Shown: positions 32,250 through 43,674 of the stretch, in pieces
Layout of the letters: each line of letters begins with the position of its first letter
Numbering within the stretch: the stretch's first letter is position 1
Assembly (NCBI RefSeq): GCF_000400465.1
Contig: NW_008806293.1
Location: forward strand, 64,601-128,600
Reading direction: 5' to 3'
From: Wallemia ichthyophaga EXF-994
Taxonomy: Eukaryota; Basidiomycota; Wallemiomycetes; Wallemiales; Wallemiaceae
Length of the DNA: 64,000 bases
Made by a program: the position numbers and the translations under genes
The notes under the pieces: model-generated
What the model saw: only the letters and a program-made list of their open reading frames with translations
Told to the model about the DNA's origin: nothing
The model's database searches: none

Positions 32250-35200
32250 ATGTCTAAATTCAAAGTACCTGATACTCCTCTATCTTCCACTGCGACCAAT
32301 AGGTTAGCTGATTATAGGAGGAAGAGACAAGGTGGCTTACACCACCAACAACAACCAACGGCATCCACTTCAAACTCATTCAACGAATTCAAGAAACGCG
32401 CTAATAGAGATGATAACGATAATTATTCTAGGAAATATTCAAAGCCATCTTATACACCCAGTCGTACACCACTCCCTTCTTACTCTTGGGATTCAACACC
32501 TAGCCACTTCGCTCACTCAAAAGAATATCAAGAAGAGCAACTGAGATTGGATAGAGATTGGTATTCTCATTTGGGTGAAGAAGGTGGCGTCACTGGCGAC
32601 TCTGAACACAATCCCTTCTCTCAATACGACGATCTAGACACCTCCACTCAAACTACCCGCAAACAACGTTTATCCGCTAAACAGCACCAATTCAACAAAG
32701 ACAACGACGCTTGGGAGACTAACAGATTGGTTCAGTCTGGCTTACAATCTCGTCCTGACCTCGATTTCGACTTTGATGATGAAAATCAATCAAAAGTACA
32801 CGTCCTCGTACACGACCTCAAACCTCCCTTCTTAGACGGTAGAATGGTGTTTACTAAACAGTTAGACCCTATAAACCCTCTCAAAGATCCATCCTCCGAT
32901 TTAGCAGTCTTTGCACGCAAAGGTAGTTCTCTCGTACGCCAGAAACGCGCTCAAGCTGAAAGACAGCGTGTGAGTTTTCTAATTCAATTCATAATTCCTC
33001 CTAACTCCCAACCAGGCTGCTGCTGAAGTTGCTCAAGTCGGCGGCACTCAACTCGGTAACATCATCGGTGTCAAGTCTGACTCTGAAAAAGAACAAGAAG
33101 AGAAAGCAAATGACGATAGTAAAGATAAAAACACCTCGCAGTTTGCCGATCACATCAAATCTCAATCCTCCTTCAGCGGCAGTAAATCTATCTCCCAACA
33201 ACGCCAATATCTCCCTTCTTTTGCTTGCAGAGAGGAACTTATGAACACTATCCGCGAAAATCAGATCACTATCGTCATTGGTGAAACTGGTAGTGGTAAG
33301 ACTACCCAGCTGACGCAATTTCTAATGGAAGATGGCTACGGTGGTGATGGTTTGATTGGTTGTACCCAGCCACGTCGTGTAGCCGCGATGAGTGTCGCCA
33401 AGAGAGTTAGTGAGGAAGTCGGCTGTGAGCTGGGTGATAAGGTCGGATATGCTATTCGTTTTGAAGATTGCACTTCTCCTGGTACACAGATCAAGTACAT
33501 GACAGACGGTGTTCTCCTCAGGGAGAGTTTGAATGAGGGTGATTTAGACAAATATAGCGTAATTATTTTGGATGAGGCTCACGAGCGTAGTTTGTCCACT
33601 GACATATTGATGGGTTTACTTCGCAAGATTGTCACCAGAAGGAGGGATCTCAAGCTCATAGTCACCTCCGCCACCATGAACGCAATTAAATTTTCTTCCT
33701 TTTACGGCGACGCTCCATGCTATACCATTCCGGGACGTACTTTCCCCGTCGAGACCTTTTTTTCCAAGACGCCTATAGATGATTACGTCGATGGCGCCGT
33801 CAAGCAAGCGCTGCAGATCCATCTGACTCTCCCACCCGGTGACATACTAATTTTCATGACGGGTCAGGAGGATATCGAGACGACGTGCGCGGTGATTACT
33901 GAGCGTCTCGCCCAGCTAGACAACCCCGATCCACTGCTAGTGTTGCCAATATATTCGCAGATGCCAGCAGACCTACAGTCAAAGATATTCGAGCGGGCGA
34001 ATGAACGTAAGTGCATTGTCGCTACCAACATTGCCGAGACCTCTCTCACCGTCGATGGGATCATGTATGTCGTTGACAGCGGATACTCCAAGTTGAAAGT
34101 TTATAATCCGCGCGTAGGTATGGATGCGTTGCAGATAACGCCCGTTTCGCAAGCCAATGCAAATCAGCGCATGGGGAGAGCTGGTCGCACAGGGTCTGGG
34201 TACTGCTACAGACTGTATACCGAGTCAGCCTTCCGCAACGAGATGTTCGATAGCGCTATACCCGAGATTCAGCGCACTAACCTTAGCAACACCGTTCTTC
34301 TTCTTAAGTCGCTTGGCGTCGCCAGTCTGCTTGACTTCGATTTCATGGATCCGCCACCTCAGGAGAACTTGATACAGAGTGGGTGAAGTTGTTAGTAGTA
34401 CACTATGCAAATCTAACTAGAATTGAAATACAGGTCAGTATGAATTGTGGACGCTCAGCGCACTGGACAACACTGGACAGCTCACTCCACTCGGACGTAA
34501 GCTATCCGACTTCCCAATGTCGCCATCGCTCGCCAAGATACTAGTGATTAGCGTCGAGTATGGGTGTTCACAAGAGGTGCTTACGATAGTGTCAATGTTG
34601 TCCGTCCCTAGTGTTTTCTACCGCCCAAAGGAGCGTGCGGAAGAGAGTGACGGAGCGCGCGAGAAGTTTTTCGTTCCCGAATCTGACCATCTCACACTCC
34701 TACACGTGTATGCGCAATGGGTAGCTAACGGACACAGCGATGCGTGGAGTACGCGTCACTGGCTACACGGGCGCATACTCAAGAAAGCACAGGAAGTGCG
34801 TGCGCAGTTAGAGGACATCATGAAGACGCAGCGTTTACCCATTGTGTCGTGCGGGGTAGACTGGGATGTGATACGCAAGTGCATCACCGCTGGCTACTTC
34901 CATCAGGCCGTTCGGGTTAAAGGCATAGGTGAATATCAGAATATTCGCTCAGCTATGCCGTGTCACCTCCATCCCACCAGTGCGCTATACGGTCTCGGTT
35001 ATACTCCCGACTACTGCATCTACCATGAACTAGTACAGACTAGCAAGAGTTACATGCAGTGCGTTTCCGCTGTCGACCCTTACTGGCTCGCTGAACTCGG
35101 TGGTGTTTTCTATAGCGTCAAGGAGAAAGACGCGGCAGGTGGTAGTTCGAGTGGGACTATGGGTGACGATAAGAGAGTCACCAATAGAGAGTTCTCCCGC

Positions 35201-35368
35201 AAGGCTGAACTTGAGCTGCAGATGTCCGTCGATAGATCTAGAAGCGAAAAGGCGAAGACTGAAAAGAGAACTGTTGCGGCTACCCCTAGATCCTCCATCG
35301 CTACCCCTGGTTCAAGTAGTAGGCGCGGTTTCGGCAAGACACCCAGACAAAAAGGTAGACTTGTATAG
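32250..35368 (+). CDS. PRP16: DEAH-box spliceosomal ATPase Prp16/DHX38
   Basis: Prp16 remodels the spliceosome between the two catalytic steps. Three exons: 32250-32969, 33016-34378, 34434-35368 (introns 46 and 55 nt), 1005 aa. An N-terminal disordered region of about 180 residues leads to [18 protein letters not shown], typical of Prp16. Helicase motifs follow in order: [10 protein letters not shown] (I), [10 protein letters not shown] (Ia), DEAHERS (II), TSATMNA (III), FMTGQEDIE, and [12 protein letters not shown] (VI). [19 protein letters not shown] spans the second splice, then HA2 and OB domains. The Met of [10 protein letters not shown] (32250) is preferred over codons upstream. Confidence 0.95.
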
Positions 35369-36599
35369 CCTCCGCGTCAGCGTCACAATTATTTATTCGT
35401 CTTGCATTGCTCTTGTATTTCATAAATAGATCTAACACTCTTGTAGTTAGCAGTTATTCAATGTGCATTCCACACTAGAACGATCAACAGCTGAAAATTA
35501 TTAGAATAACATGCATGATAATATTCAAAATTAATCCATGTCTTCAAAATACTATTAAACGCTCGATTAAGATTATCTGAAGACCTAAGCAGATCTGGTT
35601 TGCAATGTACGCGTTCCGTTGTCCGTCTAGACTGCATGTTGAGTGAGTGGTAAAGACAAGTGCGGCATACCCCGCAACAACCTTGAAGCAGAGACATATT
35701 GCATCGTTTTGTAGCTGTTAGTTATGTGAGAAGGATGCAATCATCTTTATCGTGAATAACGCAGTGATGTGCTATGTACTTTTGCAGATAGATGTAAAAT
35801 GTTTCAAAGAGAATTGGTATTTTTTATAAAAAAAATTCCAATTGTAATGCCTTCTACGATTTCAACGCAACCCTAACCACTTTCACATCCTCTTTTCGAG
35901 ATCTCGAAATGCACCTGATTGAGTCAAAACCCCCGTTTTCAGAGTTGAGCTGACCCCTTTTTTTCTTTAAATGAGTTGTATTCATTAGGCTTGCAACTAT
36001 TTGTAATGTCAATACTTTTTTCCTGGTGCAAGCCTTGAGTCCTGCGGAAACTTGGTGTTGGAAAATATAAATCGCGATTATAGAGCCGACTAATTGACAA
36101 CTTAGGTGCTTCTGGCCTCCAACAGCTGCTTATGTCTATATATGTGTCGATAAAGCCCGTATAATTCTCCAATATTTATCCTATAGCGTGCTAGAAAGCA
36201 AAGTAGGATTGCAACCTCCGAACAGCCTACAGGGCGCAATATGATTCTCAGGGATATAATGCTGGTGAGATATCGTAGAGCTCCTTCTGGACTATTTATG
36301 AAGCTATTCTATTTAGAGATTATCAAAACTCGTAAATTAGCCATCAAAGATGAGATACGTGGTGGCCGAGAAATGTAACTCGGTGGATATTAAGCGAGTG
36401 GATGAGGTGGGGATGCATTTAAAGTCCTGAAGATGCTATGAAAAGATGGTGTTGCTAAATGTTCAACTTGTCAGTGAATGATATCTCTGCGTTAGTCTTC
36501 TCCCTTACGTGGTAATTTGCATAGTGATTTGAGCACGGTTGATTTAATTATTTGATTCATAAAGCTGTGAAATACAAAAAAAAATTTCAGTAAGCTATT
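35369..36599. other. Gene-free AT-rich interval with two palindromes
   Basis: This 1.23-kb gap lies between the PRP16 and acyl-CoA synthetase 3' ends, where neighbouring genes elsewhere are often under 100 bp apart. I found no conserved protein exon, tRNA or recognisable snRNA. Structures: an imperfect inverted repeat with AATTGG-T/A-ATTTTTT arms at 35812-35843, and a perfect 16-bp palindrome (TTTCGAGATCTCGAAA) at 35894-35909. Two short minus-strand ORFs (35458-35697, 35939-36172) show no family resemblance. Confidence 0.5.
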
Positions 36600-39139
36600 T
36601 CAAAGCTTGGCAGACTTGTCGTTCGCGTCATATAGAGCATCAATTGTGGTTTTGTACTTGCTAGCCACTTCATTGCGCTTGACTTTAAGAGTAGGTGTGA
36701 GCAAGCCGTTATCGATGGTAAACTGGTCATTAGTTATGTGAACAGCCTTGATACGTTCGAAGCTGGAGGAGGTTAGTTAGGTCAGCATACAACACCTTCA
36801 CTCACCCTTTCAGCCCAGCATGGTTAGATGCTTTGTCGATCTCCGCCATAATCATACCACGCACTTTCTCGCTTGCAATTGCTGTGTCAAGAGCTTGGCG
36901 ATCGTTAGCGTCACAGCCTACCACAGAACCAAGTTCGAGAGGATCTGGGACGACCACGGCGACGAGATAAGATCTGAGGCTATCTGCGTGGATGCTGTGA
37001 CGCGTTAGCAAATTTCATAATCAAACACAATCTACCCACTAAAGCTGCATGACAGTCGGACACAACGCAAAAACACCCTCCAGCTTCTCAATGGCAATAT
37101 ATTCGCCCTGCGCCAGCTTAAATATGTTCTTTTTTCTGTCAATAAGCTTGAGACGGCCGTGGTTGTCGATTTGGCCAATGTCACCACTGATGAAGAAGCC
37201 ATCGTCGGTGAATGATTCTTTTGTCTTGTCAGAATCCTTGTAATACTCTCTCATCGAGCTCTTAGATCTGATGCAAATTTCCCCGCGTGGATATGGCCTA
37301 TCAGTTGAGAAGTAATTCATTTCGGGAACATCTACCAGCTTGATCTCGAAGCCTGGGTTCATATTTCCAACATATCCAGACGACAGAGGATCACTAGGAA
37401 TCGTTCTCGTGCAGATACACGTTTCAGTGAGACCGTAGCCTTCAATAATCGGGATGCACAGGCTGACTTTAAGCACGTCGAGCACTCGAGGACTGATTGG
37501 TGCCGAACCTGTAATTATCAACCTAATCTTGCCACCCAAAACTTGTCGAATCTTTAGTACGGGTTAGAGTTAAGCACAATGGACAATTATCACCCACCTT
37601 GTTAAATATGAGTTTGTCCCAGAGTAGATGGGTAGTGTCGGATGTTTTGTGCATCTTGTCGATCTTGGCAGCGACGGCGCGGGTGAGAAGAGACCCTTTT
37701 ACACCTGGAGTGTCCATTTGGTGCTTGATGCCGGCGTAGATTCTGCATTTGGATATTAGATGATCATGAAAGTGGTTGGTAGAAACAATGCTCACCTATT
37801 CAGAACTCTTGGTACGGTGACCATAAGTTCAGGCTGCATAATCTGCAAATCTTCCATCAAGCGGAGTATGTCGCCGGTAGTGTAAGCGATGGGCGCCAAC
37901 AACACCATGGCTATGAACTCGAGTGCTCTTTGCAGAACATGTGCGAGTGGCATGTAGCTTGCGAGCAGATGACCAACATATTCATCCATGCCTGTAGTCA
38001 AAGAAAGGATATTGTTGCACATGCTGCTATGTGTATGAACTGCGCCTTTTGGCCCTGTAAGGTGTTAGCTGTGGTATTAGAGCATCCAACCAAAACGCAC
38101 AACCCGTTGTTCCACTTCAAATGTGTCAGAATGATACACAACACTAGCGGGGTCACTCACGAAGTATACGAGATTGTTAAAACATCGGTAGGTTTTGGAG
38201 GAATGTGAGGGTGTTGGTGGATAGCTCCAAGCTCTTCAACTGGATCGTGTGTAAGATGAGCTATGCTTGTTCGCATTAGCACACACCTTGGGCCAGGCTA
38301 TAAAGTCTGACATTCAAATTCTTCGCCCAGAGTTTGAGCACGTCAGCGCGGCTGAGCTGGCCTGGTACGCGTGCGCCATCCTGGGGAGCACCCGGTTCGT
38401 CGAGACCATCGAGGACGATGACGGCTTCGACAGACGGGCAGTTGTGGAGAATCTTGTAAAGCTGAGGAAGATGGGAAGATGAAGTGAAAATGAGCCTATT
38501 TTCGCTGTGGTTGATGACATATTCAACGCTGTCATTGCCGAGGGTATCGTAGAGAGGAACAGAAATGCGCGAAAAAGCGTGTAAGCTGAGATCAGCGATT
38601 TGCCATTCTGGACAATTTTTGGACCACGTGCCAGCCGTCCAGCCAGAGAAGCAAGAGTCACCCAAATCGCCCTGCTTAACGAGCTGTGAGATGCCAGAGC
38701 CGAGATTTGTGCGGCGCTGGGCTATTTCATTGTATGATTGGTACTCGTAGTAGCGTTCAAAGCGTTGCTTATTAGGATTGTATGGTCGATGACCTAAGAA
38801 ATTCTTATCGCCAGCGTGTGCAGCTGAGTGCTGGAATAGATCGTAGATAGTCTCAACACCAAATTCTGGGCGTGGTTTCTCTCCCCAGATCGCTGGTGGC
38901 GGTTGATTAGCTGTGTGAATTGCTGGATCGGCGACGCTCACCGTCTTTGTAGATTGCTGTAGAATTTGCTGTAGCTGAACCAGGCGTAGGCTAGGATGTA
39001 TGAGCCCTGTGGTTTTTCTCACGACGCAGCGCTTACCGTTGCTTGGTGATTGACGTCTACTCTGCTGTAATACACGCTCAGCAAAGCAAATCAAAATCCT
39101 CTGCGGCACTCACAGCGGATATGATGTTGCCAGTGTCAT
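36600..39139 (-). CDS. Long-chain fatty acyl-CoA synthetase
   Basis: This enzyme activates long-chain fatty acids with ATP and CoA. My model has ten exons: 39139-39114, 39064-39037, 38968-38287, 38239-38161, 38114-38104 (11 nt), 38054-37796, 37742-37598, 37551-37040, 36994-36806, 36762-36600. They sum to 2094 nt, exactly 697 aa plus stop. The ATP-binding motif is assembled across three exons as YTS|GTT|GPKGAVHTH. Later motifs are SYMPLAHVLQRALE, ITGSAPISPRVLDVLK, IPIIEGYGLTETC, DGFFISGDIGQIDNHGRLKL and DRKKNIFKLAQGEYIAIEKL. The end reads IHADSLRSYLVAVVVPDP. The extreme N-terminus is uncertain: a start inside exon 3's frame is also possible. Tandem with LIG4 (88 bp gap). Confidence 0.88.
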
Positions 39140-39227
39140 TTCCTATTTCTTTCTTGAATGCGCTTATTCAACGTTTAAGTTATCCGGTCTTTGTGGGGAA
39201 GCCGGCCGGTCCAAAATTATAATATTT

Positions 39228-42200
39228 TCACAGCTTTATTTTGTACAATGTTTCATCGACGTAGCTTCTTTCCTTATAGCACTTTTCCACCCACTCAATA
39301 CCCACAAGCTTCCGGTATTTGGGCCTAGCCGCGTAATCAGCACACTCACTCCCGCAACGCCTCACTCACCGCTTTGTCCGCTCAAACAGCTCCTCCACTC
39401 TTCTCTTGTCGTTCTCATCAATTACTATATGCGTTAGCCTGCTGTCGTCCACCTCCGCTACCATTCCGCCAAGCCTTGTTATCTTGTCTCGGATACCGGT
39501 CCAACTATAGCCGTGTAAGTAGGTAGGCTTGTTTACCCTAATCACCCACTCTGTCTTGCTCATTATTGATGGACGCGGGAACAGGTCGTTCGTGATTGCG
39601 TTCTCATAATCGTCAACATACACAGCGCTGCGTTTTCTTAGTTCTCTTTATTGTAATCATTCACCCACTCACACATTCAACAGCGGTTTATCTAGATCAT
39701 CACTGGTAATCACTACTGCTTCTTCAACTACTTCTGGCTCACGTGGATGATCAGCTGACAAATCAACATCGGCAGCATTAAGTGATTCATGCTGTTTAGA
39801 TGCTTTTGATGTCTCACCAAGTTCATGCTCGTGCATCTCCTCGCTATCACCTTCCTGCTTTATTTTCTTGCTCTTCTTGGCGGATGCATCCTCCACATCA
39901 ATCTCGCTATTAGTTTTATAATCACTGTCAAACGCAACCACTCTACTACGTCTTCTGCCCTTATCAACCTTATCATGCATCTCCTGCTGATTGAGTACTA
40001 GTGTTCCTGTGGTACCTGATGTCTTGACATTCTCTTCTTCCTCGAGCGTCGCAACGGCGTCTTCTTCCAAGGTCCTATCGGGATCTGCATCGTCTCGTAT
40101 AATCGACGGCTGCTCCTTCTGCACATCCTCCCGATTTTCCTGATGAGGCGACTGTGGATTCGTCGTCGGTGAGAAAAGCTGAGTCGCTTCTTTCTTGATC
40201 TTCACACTATCATCACCCTCATCAGAGCTATCATCGAAATTATTAGACGTGCTACCTTTTTGTCTGGTCACTGTGCGAGTTGAGGATGTCTGTGTATAAG
40301 TCAGTTGAGATGGTCCTAACCGTGGTGAAGGTGATTTCTGGGCTGTAAAAGCGCCTTCTTGTATAGTCTCATCGCCATCGTCGCCACTCTCTCCCAGACT
40401 TTCTTTCTCTGTCTCACTATCTTCCTCCTCAGGCACAATCGTGGCCACCTTCTCCTCTACCTGCAACGCTGGCTCTTGTGTGAATCTCAGTTCATTAATT
40501 TCACCGACGGCCTCTAAATCGAGCTGACCGTGGGCAAGACGTTCTGCTTGTTCGTGTGGAATATGATCTGGGGTGATGAAGAAAGGACGGAGGGTATCCA
40601 AAATAAGTTGACTATCGACGTCACACTGATAGACCCAATACGCACCACTCCCAGCGCCCTCTAGTGGCACGATACAGTTATATTGAACGCACTCGAGCAG
40701 CCACTGTGCACTCAGGATAGATCTTCTTTGCAACTTGACGAGCTGGGAGACCTGCACAGCTGTATTGAGTAAAAAGCGAGCAGTGAGTAAATAGCTGTTC
40801 AATTGCACCTCTACTCACCTGTAGCTTTACCTGCAATGACGAGCAGCGGTTCAGGGCAGTCTTCGTCTCTGGGTATGTGCGACAGTGCCATCCCCTTTCT
40901 TTCGGCGATGAGCACCGCAAGGTCTTTCACTTCGAGCTCGTTCGTCCCGTTCAGTATTCCTGAGTGTCGTCAACGCTGTCTGGAGCGTGAAGGTGTTACT
41001 AACGGAATGCACAGCCTTCGAAGAGCGTGTTGCGATAGTTGCGTGTATCAGCTCTCACGCTGGCCACAGCACGCGAGCTGATAACCTGTTTTTTCTGCGG
41101 CGATGTGTTGTAAGTTATGGGTGTTTGATAACTCAAACTCTCATTCTCACACTCGCCCTCGTCGGCTTGGCTTGCTTTTCTTTAACTTTAGCTTCAGCTT
41201 GATGAGAGCGCGAAGCCTTTATACCTTTGATCATGCTGTCCATCTCTGCATTGCGTCAGCATGCATACCACCTAAACACACAAAGCTCAACCCACCCGTC
41301 CACTTGAACAGACTGTCTGGATCGAAGGGGCTCTTATCCCCGCTGCCCTTGTCCAATCTGAGGCGCTTGAAGCGGGGAAAGCGGTAGGTGCACCCGGTGG
41401 GATATTGCGCTGAGATAGAATGATCAGATACGTTACGCAGCACTATTACTACCACGCACTCGATGGATTGATATCGCTTGCCTTGATCTCGACTACGAAA
41501 GATCTGCGCACACGTCAACAGCACTATCTCACTCGACTCCCACCTCACTCACTGCTGAGGGTTGATGACTACATCCGGTGTCTCGTTGCCTATTTTGACA
41601 CCAGGGTATACAGATGCAGGAGTGTACTTGCGCGTGTCTGCTTTAGCGAATAGCTCATTAATAATGACGAGATCCTGCGCCGAGTAGCCTGTTCCAGCAC
41701 GCGCGAAGAGTATGTATCTGTGATGTAGTTAGCGCGGCGTCGTGCAACTTGCTTTGCCTGTGAACAAGCCAACGGAGCTACGCACTGAGGATCCGCTGCT
41801 ATGTTCTCCTCCCTGTCATCCACTAGTGCGCAGAAGAGGGTGGAAATCACTCCATTGCGACTGTTAGACCAGTTGCCTCCGATTACTAGCAGATCGGCGG
41901 TCTCTGACATTTCATCAAAGTAGTCAGGTTTCAGCTGTGTGGGTTGTTACTTCGGTGCAAATGCAAATGCAAATGCAGATTCAGTCTTCCACCGCAACTA
42001 CACACCTTGATCCACCGATCTGATCGACCGCCATATTCGTATGTTGATAGGGGCGACTTAACCACCAGCCCTTCGCCTTTTTGGAGGATAATACGCTCAA
42101 GCGATCCCTTTAGCTCTACCACATCGCCCACAGTCCAGCGTGAAACATGCTCGAAGCGTGTAGGTAGCTCTGTGAATATGGAGCGGAGAACTTTCTGGCG

Positions 42201-43650
42201 CTCTTTAAATGGATATGCAGAGATATCTTTCCCATTTACCCAGAGCACATCGAATACCTTAACTGAGGGGGGCACCATGAGCAATGAAGATGGAGCATGT
42301 GAGCAAGCACCCACATATCGGATGTGTACCAATATCGCCTTTTGCGGCTTTTTTAAGAGTGCCAAAAGGGAGTACGGCGTCAATTGCGCCTGAATACGCC
42401 AGCATTTCTCCATCAAGCACGACTTCATCGACGCGAGAATCGAATGTGGTGTGAATAAACGGTGTAAGGCTGCCATCGGTTGGGGATTTCCCATATAAAT
42501 AGGTATAATCCTTAGCTTTCCTAGGAGGAGAGCATGGCAAATGAGAAAAACAAAACAAAGCAAAAAAAAAAACACAAACCCACCTACTCCAATACTTATA
42601 CCTGTCGCCCTTTCTATGTAGCTGTATGCGCTCGCCGTCCATCTTCTCCTCGACAACCCAGCGGCCGTGCGGCATCTTCTTGTGGACATCGGGGATGGTA
42701 TTGCGCTTGCACAACATCGGCTGGAATACTTGGAAGAGGTGAACGGAGCTATCAGCATCGCGCAGCCGCATACTCGGGTCGTACAGCCTGTAGGCAACTG
42801 TGCGCAAATCTGTCGTCACTTCAAACAGCGCGTATGCATCTGGATGGAATTGAGACAGGATGCTTCTCTCGCGGATGCTAATTTTAAGATTCTTTAGTAA
42901 GATACGCACGAGCCAGAATTGCTCTTCTGTATCGCAACGTTTTGCGAATTCTTTCATGATGTCTTTCTTTCGCTGGCTGTGAATGTGTAAAAGTGTGAGC
43001 ATGATGACATCGTAGTGGGAAAACTACCGACACTCACAAAGACTTGGCGCGCGAGAGCTGGTCAAGCTTGTGATTCACCTCGTCGATGGTAAACGATGAC
43101 TTTGAATCGTAGCTGACGCGGTTTTTCATTACGTCTACCAGCACGCTGGGGAAGTCACCACTGACTGTATGTGCAGCGGTGGGAGCTTTCCAGGAGAGTA
43201 GACGGTGACCATCATTGTGCTTAGGGGAGAGACCGAGTAGCTCAACGTATATCTTTGCGAGGACAGTCTCTTTGATGCCGAACATACTGCGCTCTCTCTC
43301 TCGCTCTGGGATCATCAAGCGGAGTAGATTGTAGAAATCATTGCCGTAATGCTCCCGGTGATACTGCGATAAGACCGATAAGGATGATGACGATAGGCAG
43401 GAGTAACAAGGCCACATACGTCAAACAGCTTCGCCAACTTTAAAGAGCGCATTGAAACATTTTTCTCGTTTGTGATGTTGTCAAAGAATGAGACTAGCTG
43501 GGCGTATTTCATTGATCCAGTATTGGAAACGCCAGCAGGACGCTCAATTGGGTGATATTCAGCGTAAGCAGTGGAGTCCTTTTCTATCCTGATATCACCC
43601 TGTTTACTCGCCGCTGCCTGCTTAATTTCATCTCTGCTGGGCGAGGACAT
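39228..43650 (-). CDS. LIG4: DNA ligase IV, with an apparent one-base frameshift in BRCT1
   Basis: Lig4 seals breaks in non-homologous end joining. Fifteen exons: 43650-43420, 43363-43038, 42976-42584, 42520-42330, 42262-42006, 41934-41786, 41717-41553, 41503-41460, 41409-41296, 41245-41225 (21 nt), 41165-41004, 40960-40819, 40759-39673, 39627-39370, 39324-39228. The catalytic lysine is in EEKMDGER (about residue 297). KPDYFDEMSETADLLVIGG and YRFPRFKRLRLDK mark the OB part, then two BRCT domains separated by a long acidic linker. All junctions keep frame, but exon 12 has one extra base (AAA at 40919-40921): EVKDL and VLIAERKG lie in different frames. This could be an assembly error or a real truncation after the catalytic core. 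Confidence 0.87.
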
Positions 43651-43674
43651 GGATGTTGATCACTAACGTTGATT

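Noticed and set aside
35458-35697. 79-aa minus-strand ORF with several cysteines
   Set aside because: No homology, no introns or motif pattern, and composition like the surrounding intergenic DNA.
36350-36400. Possible tRNA or snRNA (GGTGGCCGAGAAATGTAACTC-like stretch)
   Set aside because: No matching A/B boxes or cloverleaf could be drawn, and no known snRNA motif is present.
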